A DNA stretch of 64,000 nucleotides from Fibrobacter sp. (GTDB lineage Bacteria > Fibrobacterota > Fibrobacteria > Fibrobacterales > Fibrobacteraceae): the NCBI GenBank assembly GCA_017503015.1, contig JAFVTX010000047.1:1-64000 (forward strand). The letters are read 5' to 3'. Numbering within the stretch: position 1 is the stretch's first letter; each line of letters opens with the position of its first letter. Below the pieces are notes generated by a model. It did not search any database. It was given only the letters and a program-made list of their open reading frames with translations, and had not been told where the DNA came from. This document shows, one piece after another, positions 1 to 8,530 of this stretch. The translations under genes and the position numbers were made by a program.

Positions 1-1
1 C

Positions 2-916
2 ATCGGCACAAATCTGTACCTGTGCAAGATTGCTATGGACGTGATGGTAAAGCATGTCGAGGCGGACAGCGACGGCGTGCGCATCGCGGAACTGGACGAG
101 ATGAGTTACCGCAGGCAGCTGTGGGCCCACAAGCCCATTACCAACTTTTGGCAGGTGGGCCGTGGCATCGCGGCAAGGCTAGAAAAATGCCACCTGAACC
201 GTGGGCGGGGAATCCACACCATGGGAGATATCGCTCGGGTAAGCGTCAAGGAACCTGACGCCCTGTACAAGATGTTCGGCGTGAATGCGGAAATCCTGAT
301 AGACCACGCCTGGGGTTACGAGCCTTGCACCATCGCAGACATCAAGAGGGCAAAACCCCAGTCCCAGAGCATGGGAGAAGGCCAGGTGTTGCAGGACCCC
401 TACCCCTTCGACAAGGCCCGCCTGGTGGTGCGGGAAATGGTGGATACGGTATCTATGCGCCTGGTAGAAAACGACCTGGTGGCCAAGGGCATGGTGCTTA
501 CGGTAGGTTACGATAGGGAGAATGTGGACAAGGGAATTTACCACGGCGAAACGGTGCAGGATTTTTACGGACGCACAATCCCGAAACCCGCCCACGGCAC
601 CGCCTCCATCGGGCATTACACCAGTTCCCAGTCCGCCTTTGCCGAGGCGGTCATGCGGCTTTTCGACCGGATCGTGGACCCGCAACTGACGGTGCGCCGC
701 TTGAACCTGGTGGCCATCGACGTGGTAGACGAAAGTAATCAGGGCTACGACCTGTTTACCGATGCCCAAAAGCAGGAGCGTGAAAAGAAACGCCTCAAGG
801 CGGAACTGCTTATCAAGAAACGTTTCGGCAAGAACGCCATCGTCAAGGGCATGGACCTGCAGGAGGGCGCCACCACCGTAGAGCGGAACGGACAAATCGG
901 AGGACACCGGGCGTAG
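2..916 (+). CDS. Y-family DNA polymerase (UmuC/DinB/UvrX type), 5' end outside the window
   Basis: The frame is open from the first in-frame codon (position 2), so the start lies upstream. It begins with GTNLYLCKIAMD, a conserved stretch in the palm of UvrX/ImpB-type Y-family polymerases. A helix-hairpin-helix-like segment follows (VGRGIAARLEK...MGDIARV), then the little-finger DNA-binding domain (about window residues 130-280). These enzymes copy damaged DNA and are usually SOS-induced. The catalytic N-terminal third is missing from view. The next gene is a YolD-like protein, a usual partner of UvrX-type polymerases in Firmicutes, which supports the UvrX/ImpB subtype over DinB proper. The stop codon TAG overlaps the first unit of a 7-bp tandem repeat. 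Confidence 0.87.
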   Translation: MGTNLYLCKIAMDVMVKHVEADSDGVRIAELDEMSYRRQLWAHKPITNFWQVGRGIAARLEKCHLNRGRGIHTMGDIARVSVKEPDALYKMFGVNAEILIDHAWGYEPCTIADIKRAKPQSQSMGEGQVLQDPYPFDKARLVVREMVDTVSMRLVENDLVAKGMVLTVGYDRENVDKGIYHGETVQDFYGRTIPKPAHGTASIGHYTSSQSAFAEAVMRLFDRIVDPQLTVRRLNLVAIDVVDESNQGYDLFTDAQKQEREKKRLKAELLIKKRFGKNAIVKGMDLQEGATTVERNGQIGGHRA

Positions 917-950
917 TCATGAGTTGTCAGTTGTGGGTTATGAGTTTTAA
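916..950. repeat. Heptanucleotide tandem array (5 degenerate units)
   Basis: Consecutive 7-mers read GTCATGA, GTTGTCA, GTTGTGG, GTTATGA, GTTTTAA. The first base is the last base of the polymerase stop codon. One of nine arrays with a strict 7-bp period in this window. Confidence 0.6.
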
Positions 951-1002
951 TTATGGACTAAAACATTTTTGTACTTTTCTCAGAGGCGCATAGCGCCGAC
1001 TC

Positions 1003-1224
1003 ATGACTCAGGACTACACAGACATAATAGATCTGCCCTACCCGAGGGATGACTGGAATTTTCTCATGAAGCACCCCCGCATGAGCATGGAGTCCCGTGC
1101 CAAAATTTTCGCCCCCTTTGCGGCTTTACGGGGGCACAGTACGGCACTGGCCAGGACCGCCGAGCAGAAATTGGACGAAGTGGCCCACGAATTGACCCTG
1201 GACGACCAGGAATTCGGGGCATAA
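1003..1224 (+). CDS. YolD-like protein
   Basis: A 73-residue protein. The central segment KHPRMSMESRAKIFAPFAALRG matches, from memory, the YolD-like family signature (hPRMS...RA..FAPFAAL.G). YolD proteins of Gram-positive bacteria are encoded next to UvrX-type Y-family polymerases and are thought to act with them in the DNA-damage response. That is the arrangement here, 86 bp downstream of the polymerase on the same strand. The ATG at 1003 has no clear Shine-Dalgarno; a small GGCG/CGCC hairpin lies just before it. The family assignment is fairly firm from the motif and the neighbour. The molecular role is inferred. Confidence 0.72.
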   Translation: MTQDYTDIIDLPYPRDDWNFLMKHPRMSMESRAKIFAPFAALRGHSTALARTAEQKLDEVAHELTLDDQEFGA

Positions 1225-1308
1225 ATTGGCTTTTTTGCATAAAATTGCATTCTTTGCCAAAATCATTATTTTAACAATTCTTTTCTAGGAAAAAACGAGT
1301 TTCGTATA

Positions 1309-1314
1309 TATATT
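1309..1314 (+). promoter_or_regulatory. TATATT -10 element, leaderless-type promoter of the GH9 gene
   Basis: TATATT is followed by exactly 6 nt and then the ATG at 1321, so the expected transcription start coincides with the start codon. No Shine-Dalgarno is present. Confidence 0.55.
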
Positions 1315-1320
1315 TAAGTT

Positions 1321-3444
1321 ATGCGCAAACTTTATTTTCCTCTTTTTCTAGGCGTGGCATCCATGGCAGGTGCTGCTGTCACGTTCCATTACAATGTGGC
1401 CGGTTACGATTCTAACCTTCCCAAGGCACTGGTGGTGGAATCCAGCGACAATTTGAACGGAGCGAGCTATTCCATCAAGAAGGACGGAGCGACGATCGCT
1501 TCGGGAACTTTCGGTGTGGGGTCGATTCCCACGGGGTGGACCAATGGTTTTACCGTCTACTACAATCTTGATTTTTCTAAAGTCAATACACCGGGATCCT
1601 ATACCGTTGAATTCAAGTCCGGCGGCAACACAGTGACATCGAAGGCAATTACCGTTGCAGACAAAAACCTGGCGAGTACGACCCTAGGGCTTGTGCTCAA
1701 TTATTTCCGATTGGATCGTAACACCATGACGGGACATAAAAGTGCGACGATTTACGGAAGCAGCCAGAAAAAGGATGTTCACGGCGGTTGGAGTGATGCC
1801 TCCGGTGACTATGGCACCTACCTTTCCCATTTGTCTTACGCCAACTACATGAATCCTCAGCAAATTCCTTTGACGGTTTGGGTTCTTGCGCACGCCAACG
1901 AGCATATCCCTACGGCCGTAACCACGGCCACAAGTGGAGGCTTTGCCCTTGACGAGGCCCTCTGGGGTGCAGACTTTTTGGTACGCATGCTGAGTGATGA
2001 CGGGTATTTCTACACCACTGTCTTTAATGGGTGGAATGCATCCGATGGCGGCTGGAACCTGTGCGCCTTTTCGGGTAGTGCAGGAACGATGTCTTCCAAT
2101 TACCAGGCTGCCTATCGTGAAGGTGGCGGCATGGCCATCGCGGCCTTGGCTAGGGCCTCCACGCTAGGGAAGAATGGCGACTACACCTCGGACGAGTATT
2201 TGGCCGCTGCCAAGGCTGGTTTTGATCATTTGGAAAGTAAGCAGACCTTGGGTGGGGATTGTGCTTATTGCGATGATAAAAAGGAAAATATCATCGACGA
2301 CTATACGGCCCTTATGGCGGCAACGGAACTTTCCATTGCCACGGGCCTGTCCAAATACATGACCGCTGCTCGCAAGAGGGCGGAACACCTGATCGACCGC
2401 CTTAGTGACGATGGCTATTTCTGGAGCGATAACGACAAGACCCGTCCGTTCTTCCATGCTAGTGACGCCGGCCTCCCTGTGGTGGCCCTATTGCGCTATA
2501 TAGAACTGGAAAACAACATTGCGTATGAACCCTGTCCGTCAGAGGCAAACTGTGTCAATCCTGGCGAGGTCTTGATGAAAAAAGCCACCGAGGCTGTCAA
2601 GAAACATCTGGATTGGATGATTAGCGTGACAGACCGCCAAAACAATCATTTCGGCTATGCCAAGCAAGTTGTCAAAACCGGCGGCAAAATCCAAACGAAT
2701 TTCTTTATCCCTCATGACAATGAGACCAATTACTGGTGGCAGGGAGAAAGTGCAAGACTAGGTTCCTTGGCTTCGGCTGCAGTTTACGCTTCAAGAATGC
2801 TTAGCTACGCCGATTCAACAAAGGCGTTCCAGTATGCGGCAGACCAGTTGGACTGGCTCTTGGGCAAGAACCCCTTCGATTTGAGCGTCATGAAGGGCGT
2901 CGGCACTAAGAATCCGCCGGTTTATCAGAGCTATTCAAGTACAACGTTTACAGGTGGCATTGCCAACGGTATTACCGGGAAAAATACGGATGGTTCCGGC
3001 ATCGTGTGGGACGATTATTATGCGGCTGGTTTTTCGGAAGACTGGCAGACCTGGCGCTGGGAAGAACAGTGGCTGCCCCATGCCACCTGGTACTTGATGG
3101 CTCTTGTGACCCGCTACGACGAACACCCGGTGAAGGTTGTTTTCCCGTCTTCGAGTTCTTCCGGTGAGGGTGGTTCCAGCAGTTCCGATTCTGGTGACGT
3201 TACGCCCCTGCCGCAAGTATCGGGAACTGCCACGATGGAAATGAACTTGGTGGGACACAATCTGCAGGTGTCTTTCGTAAGCCCGACCCGGCGCAAGTTT
3301 CACCTGATGGATGTGCATGGCCGTGTGGTGATGAACACCGTATTGTCGAACGCAAGCAATACAGTCCAGCTGTCCACACTGCCTAAGGGAATCTACCTAG
3401 TGCATGTACAGGGATTTGCCCCGAAGAAGGTCGTGGTAAGGTAA
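1321..3444 (+). CDS. Secreted GH9 endoglucanase with N-terminal Ig-like domain
   Basis: A 707-residue endo-beta-1,4-glucanase expected to act outside the cell on cellulose. Order: signal peptide (1-19), CelD-type Ig-like domain (about 20-115), GH9 (alpha/alpha)6 barrel (about 120-600), Ser/Gly linker (about 607-625), C-terminal tail ending in DVHGRVV...GIYLVHV. The GH9 substrate-site motif is at residues 152-164 (GGWSDASGDYG), with D159 and D163 as the nucleophile-activating pair. The acid glutamate is E581 or E582 in WRWEEQWLPHATWYL. SPQQ-type and GKNPFD motifs are also present. The start is chosen from the signal peptide and the TATATT spacing. It converges on the GH74 gene, giving a two-enzyme glucan-attack pair. 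Family assignment is strong; whether it acts endo or exo cannot be told from sequence. Confidence 0.95.
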   Translation: MRKLYFPLFLGVASMAGAAVTFHYNVAGYDSNLPKALVVESSDNLNGASYSIKKDGATIASGTFGVGSIPTGWTNGFTVYYNLDFSKVNTPGSYTVEFKSGGNTVTSKAITVADKNLASTTLGLVLNYFRLDRNTMTGHKSATIYGSSQKKDVHGGWSDASGDYGTYLSHLSYANYMNPQQIPLTVWVLAHANEHIPTAVTTATSGGFALDEALWGADFLVRMLSDDGYFYTTVFNGWNASDGGWNLCAFSGSAGTMSSNYQAAYREGGGMAIAALARASTLGKNGDYTSDEYLAAAKAGFDHLESKQTLGGDCAYCDDKKENIIDDYTALMAATELSIATGLSKYMTAARKRAEHLIDRLSDDGYFWSDNDKTRPFFHASDAGLPVVALLRYIELENNIAYEPCPSEANCVNPGEVLMKKATEAVKKHLDWMISVTDRQNNHFGYAKQVVKTGGKIQTNFFIPHDNETNYWWQGESARLGSLASAAVYASRMLSYADSTKAFQYAADQLDWLLGKNPFDLSVMKGVGTKNPPVYQSYSSTTFTGGIANGITGKNTDGSGIVWDDYYAAGFSEDWQTWRWEEQWLPHATWYLMALVTRYDEHPVKVVFPSSSSSGEGGSSSSDSGDVTPLPQVSGTATMEMNLVGHNLQVSFVSPTRRKFHLMDVHGRVVMNTVLSNASNTVQLSTLPKGIYLVHVQGFAPKKVVVR

Positions 3445-3478
3445 ATTCGCCCTTTGTTCTCCTTCGATTTATGACTTC

Positions 3479-3504
3479 GTCATGCTCGACCTGGTCGAGC
3501 ATCC
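3479..3504. repeat. REP-like palindrome (GTCAT...ATCC class)
   Basis: GTCAT followed by an inverted repeat GCTCGAC/GTCGAGC and then ATCC. Similar GTCAT-stem-ATC elements occur near 17942, 19546 and 39529, all just downstream of genes. Confidence 0.5.
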
Positions 3505-3516
3505 GTGAGCAACAAA

Positions 3517-3538
3517 GCCCCAGTTATTAAACTGGGGC
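3517..3538. terminator. Perfect 9-bp hairpin between convergent GH9 and GH74 genes
   Basis: GCCCCAGTT, loop ATTA, AACTGGGGC. There is no T-tract on either side, so it may only stabilise 3' ends. It sits 73 bp after the GH9 stop. Confidence 0.45.
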
Positions 3539-3569
3539 GGTTGCCGTCTTCCGTGAGCAATCAAAAAAA

Positions 3570-3588
3570 TCCCCGACAGTGTCGGGGA
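3570..3588 (-). terminator. Rho-independent terminator of the GH74 gene
   Basis: TCCCCGAC, loop AGT, GTCGGGGA. On the minus strand the stem is followed by ATTTTTTT. It lies 45 bp after the GH74 stop. Confidence 0.75.
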
Positions 3589-3633
3589 CTTTCTACATCC
3601 TGAAAACTGCAGTGATTACGCTGCAAGCCTAGT

Positions 3634-6204
3634 TTATTTCAGCCGTACCGACTTGACCATCTTCTGGCTGCCCTGACGGATAACCAGGAAGGCAGCTCCC
3701 TGGTAACTTGTTTCCAGGGAGACGCTGTTGGCCCCACGGGTGGCGTTCACGTTTTTGCTTGTAATCACCTGACCCAGACTGTTCATGAGGGCAACACTTG
3801 CACGGCCTGTTGTTGCTGTGTTGAAGTTAGCTGTAATGACGCTGGCCTGAATATGTACATCAATTTCTAGCGTCCGCGCGGCTGCATAGAGCTGTTTTTC
3901 TGTTATCTTAGTAGTGGTTTTGCCGTAATCAATACGATCGGGACATTCGTTCGTGTTTCCCGGCTCCTGAGCATAAATCATGCCACGACCGCTACCGGCT
4001 AGATAGATGCGGCTATAGATGCAGGGGTCGCCCACCACCATGGTGAGTTCTCCGAAACGGTGGTTGGCATCGCCAATGTCTGTCCATGTCGCCCCATTGT
4101 CGTCGGAGCGGTAGATGGAATTGACGGGATTACTCGTATTGGCCATACCTACGGCGTAGATGGCGGGAGAAGAACCTTTTCCCTTTCCAAAGCCTATGTA
4201 GGCGGCGTAGGCAAGTCCATTGATCTTTTTGAAAGAGGTGCCGCCATCAGTAGAGTGATAGACGCCTTCGGCAGAAGTATTGGTCCAAACGACGCCGCCG
4301 ATATTGATGCCCTGAACAGCCCAGAGATCTCCCTCGGCGTTGGGGTTTGCAAAGATCCGAGCCTTGCTGTAGGCATAGTCCGCCAATGTCGCCATATCGC
4401 TGTTCGCTGTAGTCCAGTTCTTGCCACCATCGGTACTCTTGAATAGCTTTCCGACACTGGCGCTATAGATGTAGAACGTCTTTTCGGCTTTCTTGTCGGA
4501 TACTACGTGGAATCCGGAAACGTCGTTGGAGGTGACGCCGTTTGCCTTTGTCCAGCTGGCGCCATCGTTTGAGGAATAATAGACGCCATTACCCGCCATG
4601 TTCCAGACAATGGTAGAACCGTCAGCAGAAATAGCTGCGAAATTGTCTTCGTTGGTATAGGTGCTAGAGCCCGCATACTGATTTACAGTCCATGTGGGGA
4701 GAGCGCTTTGATCGGTTGTGAACTGCTTCCAAGTTTTGCCACCATCGGTAGAGACGGCACCCAGGCCCTTAGTGGCTTCCTTGTAAATGCGGATCATCTT
4801 TTCGGGCATAAGTCCGGCATAGTCGATGTCGTAGTTGGTACCGGCTTCAATCTGGTGCCTTGTTTCCATAGGGCTGTCTAAATCGGTATGGTAATAGCCG
4901 TCGATATCGCCGACCACACTTACGAGAGGAGCTCCCTTGGTGGTGCTTACATAACCAAGCGGAACGGTTTCTTCGATACCCTTGTCCGTAAATTTCCAAG
5001 TGGGCTTGGCGGCGGTGGCGTTGGTGGTACTCCAGATACCGTAACCCGTCCCGAAAATCACGTTGTCCGGATCGGTGGGATTGATTCCTAGAGCCGATAC
5101 CCAATGGGGGTTGCTGGTGGCATTGCTATGGGCAGATGCGGCATCAAAGGAACCGTTACGCATAATTTCACTCCAGGTGGAGCCGCCATCCTTGGTGTAA
5201 TAGATGTATTCGTGAGGAACAAAGTTCGAAGAACTAGGACCGCCATTTCCACCCCAGCAGTTTGCTGTGGACACGGCTGCAGTTTTGCCATCCCCGATGC
5301 TAGAAACACCCACGAAACCCACGGACTTGCCTCCACAGGAGGCTGGCATGGACAATTCTTGAATTGCGCCCGTAGAAATAGTGAACTTGTGGACATGGCC
5401 TCCGCTGGATGTCCCCTGGTCCAAAGGCTTCGTGTCGTTGCTGGTAATCCAGATTACATCGCCTGCAACAGACATCTGGTAAACTGTCTTGGTGAAGGAC
5501 GCCGCCACTTGCGTAAATGATGAACCATCGGTGCTCTTGTACAGGCCGCCAGCATAGGGGGCAGCGTATACATTGCCCTTGGAATCAAAGGCGACGGCGC
5601 TTATACCGTCTGTATTCAAGAAGCCCGCGATGGTCGTCCAGCTCTGTCCGTTGTTTGTGCTTTTCAGGAGTCCGTTCTGGTTGGTGCCCAGGTAGACAGT
5701 GGATCCCTTGACTGCCAGCCGGTTGCCCATACCACGACCATCTCCGTTTCCGCCTAGGCAGATGGAACCGTCGCTTGTTAATTTAGCGGCCGCCGTTCCT
5801 GAAACGGTTTTAGAGTTCAGTGGGTATTTTGTCCATGATGCGCCTCCATCAGTCGAACGGAAAACAGATCCTTCGGAACACCAGCTGACATCGGTATAGA
5901 GCCCGCCGGTCGTATAGACGTTCTTGTCGTCGGTAATGTCAACGGCCAAGGCGATAGAACCCATGTCGTTACCGCTGGTAAAGGAATCGTTTAGTGGAAC
6001 CCATTCAGAAGCTGTTGCATTCCAGAGGTAGGCTCCACCCACGTCGGTGCGGATGTAGGCTTGACCTGCAGAGTTGAACGTGACTCCAGGTACATAGCCG
6101 CCGCCCCAGTTCTGTATGCTGTTATAGACATAGGCGGCCTGGGCCATGGAGCCGCTGGCCACAATGGCCAACCCAAACGCGGCAGTCGTCTTCAAGATAT
6201 TCAT
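3634..6204 (-). CDS. Secreted GH74 xyloglucanase (BNR/sialidase-like double beta-propeller)
   Basis: An 856-residue endo-xyloglucanase type enzyme. The ATG at 6204 is chosen because it starts a signal peptide (MNILKTTAAFGLAIVASGSMAQ, cleaved after about 22) and has AAGGATTGAGT in front. The frame stays open 74 codons further upstream but without a signal. The mature part opens with NWGGGYVPGVTFN and RTDVGGAYLW, the GH74 hallmark, with D54 as one catalytic Asp. The second Asp is D433 in GDIDGYYHTD. Repeated STDGG/SxDxGxxW motifs mark the propeller blades (BNR repeats). The last 70 residues form the shared C-terminal tail (LMNSLGQVITSK...). A minus-strand TATATT occurs near 6230. It probably works with the convergent GH9 enzyme on xyloglucan-coated cellulose. 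Confidence 0.95.
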   Translation of the reverse strand: MNILKTTAAFGLAIVASGSMAQAAYVYNSIQNWGGGYVPGVTFNSAGQAYIRTDVGGAYLWNATASEWVPLNDSFTSGNDMGSIALAVDITDDKNVYTTGGLYTDVSWCSEGSVFRSTDGGASWTKYPLNSKTVSGTAAAKLTSDGSICLGGNGDGRGMGNRLAVKGSTVYLGTNQNGLLKSTNNGQSWTTIAGFLNTDGISAVAFDSKGNVYAAPYAGGLYKSTDGSSFTQVAASFTKTVYQMSVAGDVIWITSNDTKPLDQGTSSGGHVHKFTISTGAIQELSMPASCGGKSVGFVGVSSIGDGKTAAVSTANCWGGNGGPSSSNFVPHEYIYYTKDGGSTWSEIMRNGSFDAASAHSNATSNPHWVSALGINPTDPDNVIFGTGYGIWSTTNATAAKPTWKFTDKGIEETVPLGYVSTTKGAPLVSVVGDIDGYYHTDLDSPMETRHQIEAGTNYDIDYAGLMPEKMIRIYKEATKGLGAVSTDGGKTWKQFTTDQSALPTWTVNQYAGSSTYTNEDNFAAISADGSTIVWNMAGNGVYYSSNDGASWTKANGVTSNDVSGFHVVSDKKAEKTFYIYSASVGKLFKSTDGGKNWTTANSDMATLADYAYSKARIFANPNAEGDLWAVQGINIGGVVWTNTSAEGVYHSTDGGTSFKKINGLAYAAYIGFGKGKGSSPAIYAVGMANTSNPVNSIYRSDDNGATWTDIGDANHRFGELTMVVGDPCIYSRIYLAGSGRGMIYAQEPGNTNECPDRIDYGKTTTKITEKQLYAAARTLEIDVHIQASVITANFNTATTGRASVALMNSLGQVITSKNVNATRGANSVSLETSYQGAAFLVIRQGSQKMVKSVRLK

Positions 6205-6283
6205 ACTCAATCCTTTTTTTGTTAATATCCCGGTGTAAATATAACTTGAAGGCGTAAAAAACCGTAGGTCAGTTTTGTTTACA

Positions 6284-6302
6284 ATGTGGACATATTGTCC
6301 AA
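6284..6302. promoter_or_regulatory. Palindrome upstream of the GH74 gene
   Basis: The minus strand reads TGGACA-ATA-TGTCCA, a perfect 6-bp inverted repeat about 90 bp upstream of the GH74 start. It is a candidate operator and differs in arrangement from the pectin-gene palindrome. Confidence 0.35.
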
Positions 6303-6331
6303 AATACGCTAATTCGTAAGAATTGGGTAAG

Positions 6332-7225
6332 TTATCGCTTGCCCTTGTATTCCGCGATGGCCATGCCCATGACGATGGTGGCGGCTCCTGCCCAGGCCAC
6401 AGGAGAGATGCGTTCCCCGATGGCAATCATGGCGGTGATGATGGTTACCAGGGGCAGGGCATAGACATAGTTGCTGGCCAGGACCGTACCCAGTTTTTTT
6501 AGGACGGTGTTCCATGCCACATAGCCCAGTAGCGAAGAGAATATGGCGAGGCACAAAAAGTTAAACGCTACTACGGGTTCGGCAAAGTTTTCCCATGGAA
6601 TGGAACGCCCTTGCAGATGTTCTGCCGCCATGAGGGGGATGGAACTGACAATGCTGTAGAAAAAAATTTTTCGGGTGATGAACAGGGTGCTGTACCGCGC
6701 CTTGAAGGGCTTGAGGCTCAGGGAGTAGATGGTCCAGAGGATGGCTGCCGCAAAGGCGAGGAAATCTCCCAGGGGCGAAAGTTTCAATATGAACTTGCCG
6801 TTGAGGACCACCAGCACCATCCCTACGAAAGTCAGCAGGGAACCCAGGATTTGTCTGGACTTGAGCCGCTCGCTTTTGAACAGGAGCCCGCCAAAAATCA
6901 TGATGAGCAGCGGGTTGGTACAGACGATGAGGGACACGTTAGAAGATGGCGACAGGGTGAGGGCCGTGTTTTCAGCCCAAAAGTACAGCGTACCGCCGGT
7001 GATGCCGCTGATGAACAGCAAAAACTCGTCCTTGAAGTTTTGCGCCAGGATTTTCTTGTGGTTTATGGCCAGCAACAGCAGGTAGGTGAACACGAACCGG
7101 ATAAAGAACACCTGTACCGCCGAAAAACCGTGGGTCAGCAGGACCTTGGTACTCACAAAGCTCGTGCCCCAGAAGATTACGGTGGCGACGGCCAATATGT
7201 GCCAGATGGCGGTGCTGTTTTTCAT
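6332..7225 (-). CDS. EamA/DMT-family transporter
   Basis: A 297-residue inner-membrane protein with about ten hydrophobic helices in two EamA repeats (about 8-140 and 155-290). Conserved features include FWGTSFVSTKVLL near the N-terminus and the second-half repeat ALPLVTIITAMIAIGERISPVAWAGAATI. DMT-family proteins usually export small metabolites such as amino acids, nucleosides or vitamins; the substrate here cannot be told. The start at 7225 is supported by TACATT 7 nt upstream on the minus strand, the leaderless pattern seen at other genes here. The gene is separate from GH74: 127 bp of non-coding sequence lies between them. Confidence 0.92.
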   Translation of the reverse strand: MKNSTAIWHILAVATVIFWGTSFVSTKVLLTHGFSAVQVFFIRFVFTYLLLLAINHKKILAQNFKDEFLLFISGITGGTLYFWAENTALTLSPSSNVSLIVCTNPLLIMIFGGLLFKSERLKSRQILGSLLTFVGMVLVVLNGKFILKLSPLGDFLAFAAAILWTIYSLSLKPFKARYSTLFITRKIFFYSIVSSIPLMAAEHLQGRSIPWENFAEPVVAFNFLCLAIFSSLLGYVAWNTVLKKLGTVLASNYVYALPLVTIITAMIAIGERISPVAWAGAATIVMGMAIAEYKGKR

Positions 7226-7232
7226 CGCGAGA

Positions 7233-7238
7233 AATGTA
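7233..7238 (-). promoter_or_regulatory. TACATT -10 element, leaderless-type promoter of the EamA gene
   Basis: On the minus strand TACATT is followed by 7 nt and the ATG at 7225. The heptamer array 7246-7301 lies directly upstream. Confidence 0.45.
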
Positions 7239-7245
7239 GAAATAA

Positions 7246-7301
7246 GAGACTAGGAGCTAGAATACAAGGGAGGGGCTAGAGACTAGAGATTAGGATTTAG
7301 T
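7246..7301. repeat. Heptanucleotide tandem array (8 units) upstream of the EamA gene
   Basis: Consecutive 7-mers include GAGACTA, GGAGCTA, then after two divergent units GGCTAGA, GACTAGA, GATTAGG, ATTTAGT. Its reverse complement resembles the array at 7361-7416, so the two arrays form an imperfect inverted pair around two small hairpins. Confidence 0.6.
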
Positions 7302-7360
7302 GAACAAGAATCACGCACGTCGTGCGTCTGGAACGAATGGCGAAGCCATGATATTTTTCT

Positions 7361-7416
7361 CTAGCCCCTAAATCCTAGATCCTAGCCCCTGAATCCTAGA
7401 TCCTAACCCCTGAATT
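7361..7416. repeat. Heptanucleotide tandem array (8 units) upstream of glk
   Basis: Consecutive 7-mers read CTAGCCC, CTAAATC, CTAGATC, CTAGCCC, CTGAATC, CTAGATC, CTAACCC, CTGAATT. The 28-bp half repeats almost exactly. The array ends 3 bp before TATATT at 7420. Confidence 0.75.
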
Positions 7417-7419
7417 ACT

Positions 7420-7425
7420 ATATTC
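7420..7425 (+). promoter_or_regulatory. TATATT -10 element of glk
   Basis: TATATT lies 25 nt before the ATG, and the leader carries GGAG. The expected -35 position falls inside the heptamer array. Confidence 0.45.
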
Positions 7426-7450
7426 TTTTCGTATAACCTGGAGTTTTTTT

Positions 7451-8518
7451 ATGGAAATCAAATGGCTTAATCCCGATGCAAAGTTTGACCGCCTGGTTTT
7501 GGCAGGCGATATTGGTGGCACCAACACGAACCTTGGCCTGGTGGGCTACAAGGATGGCAAGTTCACGCTGATTCTTGAAACGGTGTGCCCCTCCAAGGAC
7601 ATCGACGGTCTCGACGCTCCTATCCGCGAGACGCTCAAGCTCGCCGCGGAAAGCCGAGCTGACCTCAAGCCGAGCCACGTGTGCATCAGTGCCGCGGGTC
7701 CGGTGGCTGCCAACAAGTGCGTCATGACGAACCTCCCGTGGAGCGTGGACGGCGACGCCCTCACCGCGGCGACCGGCATCCCGACGCTCGTCATCAACGA
7801 CTTCATGGCCATCAGCTACGGTATCCCGACGCTCGACGTGGACGACCCCAAGCAGATTTTCAAGCTCACCCATACCGACGGCAGCCAGCCAGCCCCGCAG
7901 AAGGCCACCAAGGCGGTCATCGGTCCGGGTACCGGCATGGGCGTTGGTTTCCTTGCCTTCGACGGCGAGAAATACATCCCCGCTTCTTCGGAGGGCGGGC
8001 ATTCCACCTTCGCCCCCTTCGACAAGGATTCCCAGGAATTCCACGACTACATGGAAAAGAAGATTGGTATGGTTCCCGGTGTGGAACCGCTGGTATCTGG
8101 CATGGGGCTTCGCAATATGTATGAATGGTGGAAGGAGACCCGCGGCGTTCCCGATAACGAGGCCTTCAAGAAGATTGAAGAAACTGAACCCAACGATCGC
8201 CCCAAGTACATCAGCCGCGCGAGCGATACCGACCCGGTGGCTGCCGAGATGATGCGCCTGTTCGTGAAGATGCTCGCCCGCTTTGCAAGCGATGCCTCTA
8301 CGCTGTTCTTGCCCCTGGGTGGCCTCTACCTGGCTGGCGGTACGGTGCAGAAGGATTTGCGCTGGCTCGAGCGCGACAACCTGTTCATGAAGTATTTCGA
8401 AAAGAACTACAATCCGAACATCCGTCCGCTCTTGAACAAGATTCCGGTGTATATTATCAAGGATTACAGCATTAGCCTGTACGGTGCGGCCAACGCAAGC
8501 CTGAACTTGCAGAAGTAA
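7451..8518 (+). CDS. glk: Glucokinase (Glk/PF02685 type)
   Basis: A 355-residue cytoplasmic enzyme that phosphorylates glucose with ATP to glucose-6-phosphate. The phosphate-1 motif LAGDIGGTNTNLGLV is at residues 17-31. The hexose-binding region includes LPWSVDG and VINDFMA, with the catalytic Asp in IND. The adenosine/phosphate-2 motif is IGPGTGMGVGFL, and SSEGGHSTFAP and LGGLYLAGGTV also fit the Glk family. The RBS is GGAG with 8-nt spacing. In a cellulolytic organism this would handle glucose released by cellulases and cellodextrin cleavage. Codon use is strongly biased toward C/G-ending codons, as in a highly expressed gene. The helicase gene follows 12 bp later, probably co-transcribed. 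Confidence 0.92.
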   Translation: MEIKWLNPDAKFDRLVLAGDIGGTNTNLGLVGYKDGKFTLILETVCPSKDIDGLDAPIRETLKLAAESRADLKPSHVCISAAGPVAANKCVMTNLPWSVDGDALTAATGIPTLVINDFMAISYGIPTLDVDDPKQIFKLTHTDGSQPAPQKATKAVIGPGTGMGVGFLAFDGEKYIPASSEGGHSTFAPFDKDSQEFHDYMEKKIGMVPGVEPLVSGMGLRNMYEWWKETRGVPDNEAFKKIEETEPNDRPKYISRASDTDPVAAEMMRLFVKMLARFASDASTLFLPLGGLYLAGGTVQKDLRWLERDNLFMKYFEKNYNPNIRPLLNKIPVYIIKDYSISLYGAANASLNLQK

Positions 8519-8530
8519 ACGCTGCCCAAT

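Noticed and set aside
6205-6426. N-terminal extension of the GH74 frame into the EamA gene
   Set aside because: The internal ATG at 6204 has both an RBS and a signal peptide; the extension would overlap the EamA 3' end and hide the signal.
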